64,000 nt of DNA from Paraburkholderia youngii (GTDB lineage: Bacteria > Pseudomonadota > Gammaproteobacteria > Burkholderiales > Burkholderiaceae): positions 5,139,165-5,203,164 of the forward strand of contig NZ_JAALDK010000001.1 of the NCBI RefSeq assembly GCF_013366925.1, written 5' to 3'. The position numbers were made by a program, and so were the translations under genes. Position 1 is the stretch's first letter; every line of letters starts with the position of its first letter. Below are positions 36,262 to 46,033 of this stretch, piece by piece. The notes under the pieces were generated by a model. That model made no database searches. It saw only the letters and a program-made list of their open reading frames with translations, and was not told where the DNA came from.

Positions 36262-37659
36262 TCAGATCGCCCAGCCGCCGAGATAAAACCCGACCAGCAC
36301 CACCGCGATCGCCACGGTGCCGACATTGAGCTTGCGATACTCGCCGCTGACGACGCGTCCGATCACGAGCGTCGCGAAGCCGAGCATGATGCCGGTCACG
36401 ATGTTCGCGGTCAGCACGATGAACACCGCGCACACGAGCCCCGCCATCGCATCGACCATGTCGTCCATATGCAGCTTGCTGACGTTCGACAGCATCAGCA
36501 GCCCCACGTACATCAGCGCGGGCGCGGTCGCGTACGAAGGCACCAGCGCGGCGAGCGGCGAGAAGAACATCACGACCAGAAACAGCAGACCGACGACCGC
36601 CGCCGCCATCCCGGTCTTCGCGCCCGCCGCGACCCCGACCGTCGATTCGATATACGCGGCCGCCGGCGCGCCGCCGAGCAGGCCCGAGAAGATCGAACTC
36701 AGCGAATCGGCGGTCAGCGCGCGGCCGCCGTTGATGATGCGGCCGTTCACGTCGAGTTGCCCCGCCTGGCCGGCGACCGCGCGGATCGTGCCGGTCGCGT
36801 CGAACACGGCGGTCATCACGAGCGCGAGCACGCTCGGCAGCACCGCCATCGACAGCGCGCCCTTCACGTCCATCGCGCCGATCAGCGACGCATGCCCCGG
36901 CGCGCTCAACGACGGCACCGCGAACACGCCGTGAAACGCCACGGCCGGATCGATCGCGAGCCCGATCGCCGAGATCGCGACGATCACGATCAGGATCGAG
37001 CCCGGCACGCGCCGCCGCACCAGCCCGAAGATCGCGGCGAGTCCGGCCACCGACATCAGCGCCGGCAACGCCGTGATATTGCCGAGCGACACAGGCAGCC
37101 CCGCGCCCGGATTCTTGACGACGAGGCCGACGTCGTTCGCGGCGATCAGCAGCAGGAACAGGCCGATGCCGATGCCGGTGCCGTGCGCGATGCCGGTCGG
37201 CAGATTGCGCAGGATCCACGAGCGCACGCCGGTCACCGAAATCGTCGTGAACACGACGCCCATCAGGAACACCGCGCCGAGCGCGACGTTCGGATGCAGG
37301 CCCTTGCCGAGCACGAGGCCGAACGCGGTGAACGCGGTCAGCGAGATCGCGCAGCCGATCGCGATCGGCAGACGCGCCCACACGCCCATCAGCAGCGAGC
37401 CGAACGCCGTGGTCAGACACACGGCGACGAACACCGCGCTGGTATCGAAGCCCGCCTTGCCGAACATGCCCGGCACGACGAATACCGAATAAACCATCGC
37501 GAGGAAGGTCGTGATGCCCGCGACGATCTCCTGGCGCTGCGTGCTGCCGCGCGCGGAAATGTCGAAGTAGCGGTCGATCAAGCCCTTACCGCGGAATGAT
37601 TCGGTGTCGAAGGATTCGCTCGCGACGTCGGAATTCGCGAGGGCCTGGGGTTCCATCAT
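36262..37659 (-). CDS. NCS2-family purine/xanthine-type permease
   Basis: A 465-aa integral membrane permease of the AzgA-like (guanine/hypoxanthine/adenine) NCS2 branch, about 12-14 helices. It starts at ATG 37659 with AAAGGAGG 8 nt upstream; a second ATG follows directly. Motifs seen: [20 protein letters not shown] near residue 30, [14 protein letters not shown] in the middle and [15 protein letters not shown] later. No purine riboswitch was recognised in the leader. Probably proton-coupled nucleobase uptake. Confidence 0.92.
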   Translation of the reverse strand: MMEPQALANSDVASESFDTESFRGKGLIDRYFDISARGSTQRQEIVAGITTFLAMVYSVFVVPGMFGKAGFDTSAVFVAVCLTTAFGSLLMGVWARLPIAIGCAISLTAFTAFGLVLGKGLHPNVALGAVFLMGVVFTTISVTGVRSWILRNLPTGIAHGTGIGIGLFLLLIAANDVGLVVKNPGAGLPVSLGNITALPALMSVAGLAAIFGLVRRRVPGSILIVIVAISAIGLAIDPAVAFHGVFAVPSLSAPGHASLIGAMDVKGALSMAVLPSVLALVMTAVFDATGTIRAVAGQAGQLDVNGRIINGGRALTADSLSSIFSGLLGGAPAAAYIESTVGVAAGAKTGMAAAVVGLLFLVVMFFSPLAALVPSYATAPALMYVGLLMLSNVSKLHMDDMVDAMAGLVCAVFIVLTANIVTGIMLGFATLVIGRVVSGEYRKLNVGTVAIAVVLVGFYLGGWAI

Positions 37660-38199
37660 GATGAGTGCCTCCTTTATCAGCGCGCTGAAACGGCCGCCAG
37701 CGCGGCCGTCATCAGGTTCGTCTCGTGGATTTGTTGGTGTGGGTAACGCTTTTCTGAGTCGAAATGTAGGTGAAGCGAACTATGCGTCCAATCGCATGTA
37801 TGGCATGCCGGACATGTCGCGCGACTTATAACTTTTGCGCGACGGTCGCTCGCCCCAGCACTGCGCGCGTTTACACCTACGGCATTCGAGCGGCCGCGAA
37901 ACGCGCCGAACCCACTTCGGCGATCGCGTTGCAGGCACGCGACGTGCAACGCAATACCGCCAGAGCATCGGCGAAACGCCTGCAAGCCAGTCCGTGAAAG
38001 CCTGCCCGCGCGGCAGCGCAGGTTAAACTCTGGGCCGTACCCCATTCCAACCGCGGCGGCTCATCGCGCCCGTCCGCACCTGCCCGTGGAGTTTTTCCTG
38101 ATGACTGGCGGTTTTCCGCGCCCCGCCGGGCGCCTGCCGATTGTCCCGTTTGGACCGCTTGGATCGCTTGGCCCGCTCGATTCGCCTGATTCGCTGGAG
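37660..38199. other. 540-bp divergent gene-free region
   Basis: It lies between the NCS2 permease (minus) and the PRC-barrel lipoprotein (plus). No gene, terminator or riboswitch fold was recognised. A plus-strand frame open from 38086 runs into the lipoprotein, but its first 38 codons are Pro/Gly/Leu repeats without a ribosome site. Confidence 0.45.
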
Positions 38200-39181
38200 A
38201 TGCTTCGACTGTTTCGCTGGCTATGCACCGTGGCCGCGCTGTTCGCGCTCGCCGCGCTGTCCGGTTGCAGCAGCCTGCTGTGGGGTACGCAGCAGGCGCC
38301 GATCGTCGACGCGCGGGTGATGCCGGTCGAGCCGGCGAGCGCGCCGGTCGCCGCGTCCGCGCCCGAGCCGGTCGAGACCGAGGCGAACGAGGGGCCCGAG
38401 GAGCCGAAGAAGCCGAAGAAACCGGTCGTCAAGCCGCACAAGGTCGAACCGCCGCCGCCCGTCGTCGCGCCGGCTCCGCCGCCGCCGCCCCCCGCCACCG
38501 CCGCCGCTGATCGTACTGCGCACGATCGAGCGCAGCGACGCGCGCGCGCTGCTCGACAGCCCGGTGCAGAAGCCCGACGGCAAGGTGGTCGGCCGCGCGA
38601 TCGACATGACCACCGACGCGGCCGGCAAGCCGCGCGAGATGGTCGTCAATCTGCAGGGCTTCCTCGGCGTCGGAGATCGCAAGGTGAACTTTCCGTGGGG
38701 CACGTTCCACTTCACCCCGACCGCGAAGGGCGCGCCGATCACACTCACCGCGACGGCAGTGCCGGCCGCCGCGAACAAGACGAACGCGCTGGAGCTGGCG
38801 CTGCTCGATGCGACCGTCGAGCGCGCGAACGGCGCCAAGGTGGGCCGCGTGGTCGACGTGCTGATCGACGGCTACGCACAGCCGCAGGCGGTCGTGCTCG
38901 ACGTCGGCGGCATCGTCAGCACCGACCGGCGCACGATCGCCGCGAACTGGTCGGCGCTGCGCTTCGTCACGCGCGACAAGGAGCTGCATCCGCAGATCGA
39001 GCTGAGCGATGCGCAGATCAACGCGACGCCGCCCTATGTGGCCGACAAGCCGATCCGCGCGGTGTCGCCCGCGCCGCCACCCGCACCGCCTGCGCAGCCT
39101 GCCGCGAACGCCGCGCCGGCGGCCTCCGCGCCGCCGGCCGCATCGGCCGTCGCGGTTTCCAACGCACGGGCGGTCCGATGA
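38200..39181 (+). CDS. PRC-barrel lipoprotein with apparent frameshift
   Basis: Two frames together form one gene. From ATG 38200 a lipoprotein signal (MLRLFRWLC...ALSGC, Cys23) leads into a Pro/Lys/Glu-rich linker. At a C6 run (38488-38493) the frame breaks: upstream continues into Arg-rich nonsense, while one base later the +1 frame reads PPLIVLRTIERSDARALLDS and then a PRC-barrel domain (GKVVGRAIDMTTDAAGKPRE, and a second half KVGRVVDVLIDGYAQPQAV). The +1 frame ends in TGA 39181, overlapping the ATG of the MFS gene as ATGA. One extra C explains it: a sequencing error, a mutation or a slippery site. Confidence 0.75.
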
Positions 39182-40443
39182 CGGTCCGCACTCAGGTCAC
39201 GGCGCGAAGTCTGCGCGCGCTCGATTGGCTCAACTTCTTCGTCGCCAACGTGCAGACGGGCTTCGGGCCGTTCATCGCGTCGTACCTCGCGTCGCACAAG
39301 TGGACCCAGGGCGAGATCGGCATGGTGCTGTCGGTCGGCACGATCAGCGCGATGGTCAGCCAGGTGCCCGGCGGCGCCGCGGTCGACGCGCTGCGCAACA
39401 AGAAAGCGGCGGCCGCATGGGCGATCACCGCGATCATCCTGAGCGCGATGCTGCTCGCGATGAGCCCGACCCTGCTGCCGGTGATCGCCGCCGAGGTGTT
39501 CCACGGCTTCGCGAGCTGCATGCTGACGCCGGCGCTCGCGGCGATCTCGTTCGCGCTGGTGGGTCGCGCGAATCTCGGCGACCGGCTCGGCCGCAATGCG
39601 CGCTGGGCGTCGATCGGCAGCGCGGTCGCGGCGGGCCTGATGGGTCTGTTCGGCGAGTACTACTCGCCGCGCGCGGTGTTCTTTCTGACCGCCGGTCTCG
39701 CCGTTCCAGCGCTGATCGCGCTCTCTATGATCCAGCGCACCGACACCATCGAGCTGCCGCAAGCGGTGCCCACCCCTGAGCAGCTCGAGCGCCGCGAAAG
39801 CCTGCGCGAGCTGCTGCGCGACCGGCGCATGCTGCTGTTCGCCGCGTGCATCGTGCTGTTCCATCTGTCGAACGCGGCGATGCTGAACCTCGCAGCCGGC
39901 GAAGTGACGGCCGGCATGGGCGACAACGTGCAGCTCGTAATCGCGGCGTGCATCATCGTGCCGCAGGCGATCGTCGCGATTTTGTCGCCGTGGGTCGGAC
40001 GCTCGGCCGAACGCTGGGGCCGCCGGCCGATCCTGCTGCTCGGCTTCTCCGCACTGCCGATCCGCGCGCTGCTGTTCGCGGGCATCAGCAGCCCTTATCT
40101 GCTGGTACCGGTGCAAATGCTCGACGGCTTGAGCGCCGCGGTATTCGGCGTGATGCTGCCGCTGATCGCCGCCGACGTCGCCGGCGACAAGGGCCGCTAC
40201 AACCTGTGCATCGGCCTGTTCGGACTCGCGGCCGGCATCGGCGCGACGCTGAGCACGACGGCGGCGGGCTTCGTCGCCGATCGTTTCGGCAACATGGTGA
40301 GCTTCTTCTGCCTCGCGGCGGCCGGTGCGCTCGCGGTGCTGCTGGTGTGGGCGGCGATGCCCGAGACGCGCGTGGCGGCGGCTAGCAACGGCGATGGCAA
40401 TGGCGCGGCGGTGCCCGGGCGTGGGAAGTCGGCGGCGCGGTGA
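39178..40443 (+). CDS. MFS transporter
   Basis: A 421-aa major-facilitator protein with about 12 helices. It starts at ATG 39178, overlapping the preceding lipoprotein stop by 4 nt, so translation is coupled. The frame is open far upstream only because it is the broken frame of that gene. It has DALRNKKAA at the loop 2-3 position and SAERWGRRPILLLG at the equivalent loop 8-9. Substrate unknown; coupling to a PRC-barrel lipoprotein is unusual. Confidence 0.88.
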   Translation: MTVRTQVTARSLRALDWLNFFVANVQTGFGPFIASYLASHKWTQGEIGMVLSVGTISAMVSQVPGGAAVDALRNKKAAAAWAITAIILSAMLLAMSPTLLPVIAAEVFHGFASCMLTPALAAISFALVGRANLGDRLGRNARWASIGSAVAAGLMGLFGEYYSPRAVFFLTAGLAVPALIALSMIQRTDTIELPQAVPTPEQLERRESLRELLRDRRMLLFAACIVLFHLSNAAMLNLAAGEVTAGMGDNVQLVIAACIIVPQAIVAILSPWVGRSAERWGRRPILLLGFSALPIRALLFAGISSPYLLVPVQMLDGLSAAVFGVMLPLIAADVAGDKGRYNLCIGLFGLAAGIGATLSTTAAGFVADRFGNMVSFFCLAAAGALAVLLVWAAMPETRVAAASNGDGNGAAVPGRGKSAAR

Positions 40444-40611
40444 GGCGCGTCAGGTGTATCAGTCGGGGCGTGAGCTGACTTGGGCGGCAAGGTTCATGGC
40501 TGTCCATAACGTGACGAAACAAGGCTGCGGCTCCCCTTCTTGCAAACCTCACGGTTCCCCTCTGAAGGCTTCACTGCAAAGGGGCACCGATGGCCTCGTC
40601 TCGACTGCTTC

Positions 40612-41121
40612 TCAGGGGAAGATCGGGGTCGTGGGCTCCGCACCTTCGAGATCGGCCTTCGGAAAATGATGCGCGACCATCTGCTCGATCTCCTGTTCGC
40701 GCGATCCAGGCACGTCGGCCATGATCAGGATCTGGCCGTCATGTATGGCGCCACGAAAGCGCTCGAGTCGTGCGTTCGGTTCGTCGACGCCGATCATCGT
40801 GGCCGTCCAGGCCCCGAAGCCGGCACCTGTCAACGTCAATGCGACGACGGCTCCGCCCGCAATCGTGAGCCCCGCGGGAGGAAACACCAGTGCCACGAGG
40901 CCGAGAAGCGCGCCGGTCGCACCGCCGAGCGCCACGCCGCGTTCGAGCGAGTGCACGACGTCGCTGCTTTGCAGTAAGGATGCCTCGGGTAACTGTTCGA
41001 GTGCGACGCTGTGATTCGCGAGAACATGGATATGTCGCCATGTGATCCGCGCCCGCAGCAAGTCGTCTACGATCGCCTTCGCCGTCGTCGTGTCAGGTAC
41101 GAGGAAATAAAGACGTCTCAT
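40612..41121 (-). CDS. DUF1269-like membrane stress-type protein
   Basis: A 169-aa protein with GGAGAG before ATG 41121. An N-terminal alpha/beta module (RRLYFLVPDTTTAKAIVDDL) is followed by a Gly/Ala-rich hydrophobic hairpin (about 63-110, with VALGGATGALLGLVALVFPP) and a C-terminal segment with ILIMADVPGSREQEIE. Such proteins are usually described as general-stress or DUF1269 membrane proteins; function unknown. It lies divergent from the oxidase cluster and resembles the protein at 46291 on the cluster's other side. Confidence 0.78.
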   Translation of the reverse strand: MRRLYFLVPDTTTAKAIVDDLLRARITWRHIHVLANHSVALEQLPEASLLQSSDVVHSLERGVALGGATGALLGLVALVFPPAGLTIAGGAVVALTLTGAGFGAWTATMIGVDEPNARLERFRGAIHDGQILIMADVPGSREQEIEQMVAHHFPKADLEGAEPTTPIFP

Positions 41122-41451
41122 GTCGGCTCTCCATCAATCAAGGAGTCCCCCAACGGGTCGATGCTGTTTATCGTACCCCTGCCGCGTGCTCGGGAGGCGT
41201 AGGTGGCCCGGGAAATCGATGCAGGAGGCGGCCGTTTTGCATTGCATCGCAGCAAGCGACTCCGCCATTCATCCGCCCTATACATGGGGCGCACTTCCCC
41301 CCTTGCGCAGCCTTGCACGATGCAGAGGAGAGGACTACCTTTGGTCTAAAGACGTGCCGGCGCGGACAGTACCGAAGTACGGCAAGGCGGCGCCGACGCC
41401 TGGAGCCTTTTGTTAGCGGCTGCCAGCGAGTGACGCGCAGCGAGGTGACCT
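41122..41451. other. 330-bp divergent region upstream of the oxidase cluster
   Basis: It should hold the promoter of the cox genes and that of the minus-strand stress-type gene. No clear -35/-10 pair or operator was recognised. GAGGTGACCT precedes the coxB start at 41452. Confidence 0.45.
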
Positions 41452-42597
41452 ATGTCGCTTGCGATTGCCCTGTTCCTGATCATCGTATTGGCGGTGGGGT
41501 TTCACTTTGCCAGCCCGTGGTGGACCACGCCGATCGCCTCGAACTGGGTGCGCATGGACGACATGCTGACGATCACGCTCGTCATTACCGGCGTGTTCTT
41601 CATCGCGATCAACCTGTTCATCGTGATCGCATTGCTGCGCTACCGCCACCGCAGGGGTCATCGCGCTGTTTACGAGCCGCACAACAGGCGGCTGGAATGG
41701 TGGCTGATCGGCCTGACCTCGGTAGGCGTGGCAGCGTTGCTGGCACCGGGACTCTTCGTCTACGCGGACTACATACGGCCGCCGCGCAACGTGCTGCAGA
41801 TGGAAGTGTTCGCCCAGCAATGGCAATGGCGCTTCCGCTTTGCCGGCCCCGGTGGCAAGCTGGGTACGACGGACGTTCGCTACATCAGCAACGACAACCC
41901 CTTCGGCATGAACCCCGGCGACCCCAACGGCCGTGACAACTACCTGATCGAGACACCCGAGGTGCACCTGCCGTTGAACCGGCCGATCCAGGTCCTGACA
42001 CGGTCGCGCGACGTGCTGCATGACTTCTACGTACCGCCGTTCCGCGCGCGCATGAACATAGTGCCCGGCATGGTGACCACCTTCTGGTTCACGCCGACCA
42101 AGGCCGGGCGTTACGACATTCTGTGCGCGCAGCTTTGCGGTCTCGGGCACGCCAACATGCGCGGCGTGGTGGTAGTGGAAGACGAAGCATCGTTCGCGCG
42201 CTGGCTGGCGCAGCAGAGCACGTTCGCGCAGCAGCAGGCCAGGGTGCAGGCCGCAACCGCCGCTGCAGGCGGCGGCGCCCAGGCGCTCGCTAACCAGGGC
42301 AAGACGCTCGCAGAGGCCAAGGGCTGCTTCGCCTGCCATACCGTGGACGGCAGTCCGCGCGTGGGCCCCACCTGGAAGGGCCTGTACGGCAAGACCGAAA
42401 CGATGGCCGACGGCAGCACCGCGAAGGTGGACGAAGCCTATCTGCGCGCCTTCATCCGCAACCCGACGGCCCGCGTCGTGAAGGGCTTCGCACCCATCAT
42501 GCCGAAGTTCGACCTGAGCGAGCAGGAGCTGACCACGCTGGTGACCTACATCCAATCGCTAGGCGGCCCGGCCGCCACCAGCGCAGCCCAACCCTAG
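41452..42597 (+). CDS. coxB: Cytochrome c oxidase subunit II with fused cytochrome c (caa3 type)
   Basis: A 381-aa membrane protein: three hydrophobic segments (about 3-20, 38-63, 82-105), a periplasmic cupredoxin domain with the CuA site, and a C-terminal cytochrome c domain (CFACH, 292-296). CuA ligands are His190, Cys225, Cys229, His233 and Met236. The residue between the cysteines that is Glu in canonical oxidases (CxE) is Gln227 here (CAQLCG). It accepts electrons from cytochrome c and passes them to subunit I. First gene of a tight five-gene cluster; codon choice (more GCC, CTG, AGC) looks different from its neighbours. Confidence 0.95.
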   Translation: MSLAIALFLIIVLAVGFHFASPWWTTPIASNWVRMDDMLTITLVITGVFFIAINLFIVIALLRYRHRRGHRAVYEPHNRRLEWWLIGLTSVGVAALLAPGLFVYADYIRPPRNVLQMEVFAQQWQWRFRFAGPGGKLGTTDVRYISNDNPFGMNPGDPNGRDNYLIETPEVHLPLNRPIQVLTRSRDVLHDFYVPPFRARMNIVPGMVTTFWFTPTKAGRYDILCAQLCGLGHANMRGVVVVEDEASFARWLAQQSTFAQQQARVQAATAAAGGGAQALANQGKTLAEAKGCFACHTVDGSPRVGPTWKGLYGKTETMADGSTAKVDEAYLRAFIRNPTARVVKGFAPIMPKFDLSEQELTTLVTYIQSLGGPAATSAAQP

Positions 42598-42610
42598 CGG
42601 AGCAGACGCA

Positions 42611-44371
42611 ATGACCTACGCGCACCCCGAACACGGCCCGCAAAGCTTCTGGACCCGGTATGTCTGGAGCCAGGACCACAAGGTCATCGCCGTGCAGTAC
42701 TCGCTGACGGCCATCGCCATCGGCCTCGTCGGCCTTGTCCTGTCGAACCTGATGCGCTTGCAGCTCGGCTTTCCGGGCAAGTTCAGCTTCATCGACGCCA
42801 ACCACTACTACCAGTTCGTCACGATGCACGGGATGATCATGGTGATCTACCTGCTGACGGCGCTGTTTCTGGGCGGCTTCGGCAACTACCTGATCCCGCT
42901 GATGCTGGGCGCGCGCGACATGGTGTTCCCGTTTCTCAACATGCTGAGCTACTGGGTCTACCTGCTGGCCGTGCTGGTGCTGGTGTCGAGCTTCTTCGTG
43001 CCAGGCGGGCCGACCGGCGCGGGCTGGACGCTGTATCCACCCCAGGCGATCCTGCCGGGCACGCCGGGCGTGGAATGGGGCATCGTGTTGATGCTGGTGT
43101 CGCTGGCGATCTTCATCGTCGCGGCAACGATGGGCGGCTTGAATTACGTCACCACCACACTGCAGGCGCGCACGCGCGGCATGACGCTCATGCGCATGCC
43201 GCTCACGGTGTGGGGCATCTTCGCGGCGACCATTCTGGCGCTGCTGGCGTTTCCGGCGCTGTTCGTGTCGGCGGTGATGATGCTGCTCGACAGGACACTC
43301 GGCACCAGCTTCTTCGTGCCGGCCGTGGTGTCGATGGGGCAGACGCTCAAGCATGCCGGCGGCAGCCCGCTGCTGTTCCAGCACCTGTTCTGGTTTTTCG
43401 GGCATCCGGAGGTCTACATCGTCGCGCTGCCGGCCTTTGGAATCGTGTCGGACCTGATCAGCACCCACGCGCGCAAGAACATCTTCGGCTACAGGATGAT
43501 GGTGTGGGCCATCATCATCATCGGTGCGCTGAGCTTCGTGGTCTGGGCGCACCACATGTTCATCGCCGGCATGAATCCGTACTTCGGCTTCTTCTTTGCC
43601 ACGACCACGCTCATCATCGCCGTTCCGACCGCTCTCAAAGTCTACAACTGGGTGCTGACGCTGTGGCGCGGCGATATCCACCTGACCGTGCCGATGCTGT
43701 TTGCCATCGGCTTCATCAGCACCTTCGTCCTGGGTGGGCTGACCGGGCTCTACCTCGGCAACGTGAGCGTGGACATTCCGCTGTCGAACACGTACTTCGT
43801 GGTGGCGCACTTCCATATGGTGATGGGCGTGTCGCCGATCCTGGTGGTGTTTGGCGGCATCTACCACTGGTATCCGAAGGTGACGGGCCGCATGCTCAAC
43901 GACACGCTCGGGCGCGTGCACTTCTGGGTTACCTTCGTCGGCACCTATGCGATCTACTTCCCGATGCACTATCTCGGCATCCTGGGCATGCCGCGGCGTT
44001 ATTACCAGTATGAGGGCTACAGCTTCATTCCGCATTCGGCGCAGACGCTCAACACGTTCATCACCATCGTTGCGCTGATCGTTGCGGCGGCGCAGTTGCT
44101 GTTCCTGTACAACCTGGTGTGGAGCCTCGTGCGCGGCAAGCGTGCCGACGGCAACCCGTGGCGCGCCACCACGCTGGAATGGCAGACGCCGCAAACACCG
44201 CCCGTGCACGGCAACTGGGGCGCCGTGCAGCCCGTCGTCTACCGCTGGGCGTACGAATACAGCCCGCCGGGGCGCGCGGAAGACTTCGTCCCGCAAAACC
44301 AGCCGCCCGAGACGGCGCCCGAACCGGCACCGGCCCACCCGACGCTGCAACCCGGCGAGGCAAGCGAATGA
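42611..44371 (+). CDS. coxA: Cytochrome c oxidase subunit I (A1-type haem-copper oxidase)
   Basis: A 586-aa, 12-helix catalytic subunit that reduces O2 at haem a3/CuB and pumps protons. Ligands seen: His73 and His402 (haem a), His265, His314 and His315 (CuB), His400 (haem a3). GHPEVY (264-269) gives the A1-type Glu267 and the crosslinked Tyr269. D-channel Asp103 and K-channel Lys343 are present. Where canonical enzymes have His-Asp before TYFVVAHFH (Mg/Mn site) this protein has Ser392-Asn393. It starts 13 nt after coxB and overlaps the next gene by ATGA. Confidence 0.96.
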   Translation: MTYAHPEHGPQSFWTRYVWSQDHKVIAVQYSLTAIAIGLVGLVLSNLMRLQLGFPGKFSFIDANHYYQFVTMHGMIMVIYLLTALFLGGFGNYLIPLMLGARDMVFPFLNMLSYWVYLLAVLVLVSSFFVPGGPTGAGWTLYPPQAILPGTPGVEWGIVLMLVSLAIFIVAATMGGLNYVTTTLQARTRGMTLMRMPLTVWGIFAATILALLAFPALFVSAVMMLLDRTLGTSFFVPAVVSMGQTLKHAGGSPLLFQHLFWFFGHPEVYIVALPAFGIVSDLISTHARKNIFGYRMMVWAIIIIGALSFVVWAHHMFIAGMNPYFGFFFATTTLIIAVPTALKVYNWVLTLWRGDIHLTVPMLFAIGFISTFVLGGLTGLYLGNVSVDIPLSNTYFVVAHFHMVMGVSPILVVFGGIYHWYPKVTGRMLNDTLGRVHFWVTFVGTYAIYFPMHYLGILGMPRRYYQYEGYSFIPHSAQTLNTFITIVALIVAAAQLLFLYNLVWSLVRGKRADGNPWRATTLEWQTPQTPPVHGNWGAVQPVVYRWAYEYSPPGRAEDFVPQNQPPETAPEPAPAHPTLQPGEASE

Positions 44372-44979
44372 CTACACTGCGCCGCTCCTTCGTTCCTGAC
44401 GCGCCGCCTGTCTTGCCGAATGCGAGCCGCATCGGCCTGATCATCTTCATGGCGGTGGCAACGACATTGTTTTCACTGCTGCTGCTCGCCTATACGATGC
44501 GCATGCGCGAGCCCGACTGGCAGCCGATCCCGCATCCGGCTCTGCTGTGGTGGAACACCGGCGCGCTGGTGCTGGCAAGCATCGCCATGCAGCGCGCCCG
44601 GCGGATTACCGTGCACCGCGCGGCATGGCTGCTGTCCGGCGGTGTGCTCGCGGCCGTGTTCGTGATCGGACAACTGACCGCCTGGCGCATGCTGTCGGAG
44701 GCGGGGCAGACTGTCACCGTCAATCCTTCCAATAGCTTCCTCTACCTGCTCACCGGCCTGCACGGGTTGCATGTGCTGGGCGGGCTGGTGGCCTGGGCCG
44801 TGACGATCGCGCGGCTCGAGCGCGGGAACCCGTTCCGGACCCAGCGTGCCATCGCGCTGTGCGCCATCTACTGGCATTTCCTGCTGGCTGTCTGGCTCGT
44901 GCTGCTGGCGGCGATGTGGTGGATCACCCCTGGGTTCGTCGCCGCCATCTGCGGGCCGCTGTATGGAGCTGCGCCATGA
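44368..44979 (+). CDS. Cytochrome c oxidase subunit III-like protein (first copy)
   Basis: A 203-aa membrane protein of the CtaE/CoxIII family, about five helices, starting at ATG 44368 inside the coxA stop (ATGA). It has the conserved LTGLHGLHVLGGLVAWAV (about 129-146) and YWHFLLAVWLVLLAAMWW near the C-terminus, where subunit III carries lipid- and subunit I-contacting residues. The frame is open upstream, but that overlaps coxA. It ends overlapping the second subunit III gene by 4 nt. Confidence 0.88.
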   Translation: MTTLRRSFVPDAPPVLPNASRIGLIIFMAVATTLFSLLLLAYTMRMREPDWQPIPHPALLWWNTGALVLASIAMQRARRITVHRAAWLLSGGVLAAVFVIGQLTAWRMLSEAGQTVTVNPSNSFLYLLTGLHGLHVLGGLVAWAVTIARLERGNPFRTQRAIALCAIYWHFLLAVWLVLLAAMWWITPGFVAAICGPLYGAAP

Positions 44980-45683
44980 CCACGCCCACGCTCCCGACCG
45001 AATCCGCTGTCGCCCCGTCCACCGACGCCGGGCCTGACGGCTGGCGCGGCATCGTCACCGACTGGTCGGCCGACCGCGAGGCCTTCAAGGTGCCGTGGGG
45101 CAAGGCGATGATGTGGATCTTCCTGCTGTCGGACACCTTCATCTTCAGCAGTTTCCTGATCGGCTACATGACGGTGCGCATGTCGACCACCGTGCCGTGG
45201 CCCGACCCTTCCAAGGTGTTCGGGCTCACTGTCTTCGGCGTGGATGTGCCCTTGCTGCTCATCGCCATCATGACGTTCGTCCTGATCAGCAGCAGCGGCA
45301 CCATGGCGATGGCTGTCAACTTTGGCTACCGGCGCAACGCCAGGCGCGCCGCCCAACTGTTGCTGGCGACCGCGCTGCTGGGCGCGACCTTCGTGTCGAT
45401 GCAGGCCTTCGAATGGACCAAGCTGATCGTCCATGAAGGTATCCGCCCCTGGGGTAACCCGCTGGGCGCGGCGCAGTTTGGCGCGTGCTTTTTCATGATC
45501 ACCGGGTTCCACGGCTTTCACGTGAGTTGCGGCGTGATCTACCTGCTGCTGATAAGACGCAAGATCCTGCAGCCGGGGTTCACCGAGCACGGCAACTTCC
45601 AGATCGTGGAGATTGCCGGCTTGTACTGGCACTTCGTCGACCTGGTGTGGGTGTTCATCTTTGCGCTGTTCTATTTGTGGTGA
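44976..45683 (+). CDS. Cytochrome c oxidase subunit III (second copy)
   Basis: A 235-aa CoxIII-family membrane protein from ATG 44976 (ATGA overlap). It has KAMMWIFLLSDTFIFSSFLI (about 42-61), TGFHGFHVSCGVIYLLL (about 176-192) and the C-terminal EIAGLYWHFVDLVWVFIFAL signature. It is closer to canonical CoxC/CtaE than the preceding gene. Two subunit III-type genes in tandem occur in a subset of caa3 clusters; they may form a heterodimeric subunit III or be partly redundant. Confidence 0.92.
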   Translation: MTTPTLPTESAVAPSTDAGPDGWRGIVTDWSADREAFKVPWGKAMMWIFLLSDTFIFSSFLIGYMTVRMSTTVPWPDPSKVFGLTVFGVDVPLLLIAIMTFVLISSSGTMAMAVNFGYRRNARRAAQLLLATALLGATFVSMQAFEWTKLIVHEGIRPWGNPLGAAQFGACFFMITGFHGFHVSCGVIYLLLIRRKILQPGFTEHGNFQIVEIAGLYWHFVDLVWVFIFALFYLW

Positions 45684-45691
45684 GGCAGACC

Positions 45692-46033
45692 ATGGACCAC
45701 ACCGATCTCGCCCAGCGACCCGACGCCGCGCACGGCCAGCAGCATCCGATCGGCATTTACCTGAAGATCTGGGGCCTGCTGTTCGTACTGAGCACATTGT
45801 CGTACATGGTGGATTACTTCCACGTGCAGGGCCTGCTGCGCTGGACGCTGATCATCGTGCTGATGATCGCCAAGGCTGGGCTGATCGTGTCGATTTTCAT
45901 GCACATGATGTGGGAGCGGCTGGCGCTGGTGTACGCGATCCTGATACCGCCCCTGTGCCTGCTGGTGCTGCTGGTGCTGATGGCTGCCGAAGCGCATCAC
46001 ACCTTCGGCATGCGCGAACTCTTCTTCCATTGA
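45692..46033 (+). CDS. Cytochrome c oxidase subunit IV-family protein
   Basis: A 113-aa small subunit of the prokaryotic CoxIV/CtaF family with three helices (about 24-43, 53-72, 83-103), starting at ATG 45692, 8 nt after subunit III. The stretch KAGLIVSIFMHMMWERLALV is typical. It is thought to assist oxidase assembly or stability. Last gene of the cluster; no haem A synthase, farnesyltransferase or CtaG assembly gene accompanies it. Confidence 0.9.
   Translation: MDHTDLAQRPDAAHGQQHPIGIYLKIWGLLFVLSTLSYMVDYFHVQGLLRWTLIIVLMIAKAGLIVSIFMHMMWERLALVYAILIPPLCLLVLLVLMAAEAHHTFGMRELFFH

Noticed and set aside
37660..37790. Possible purine riboswitch in the leader of the NCS2 permease
   Set aside because: None of the conserved purine-aptamer elements could be found by eye; a covariance-model search would be needed to settle it.
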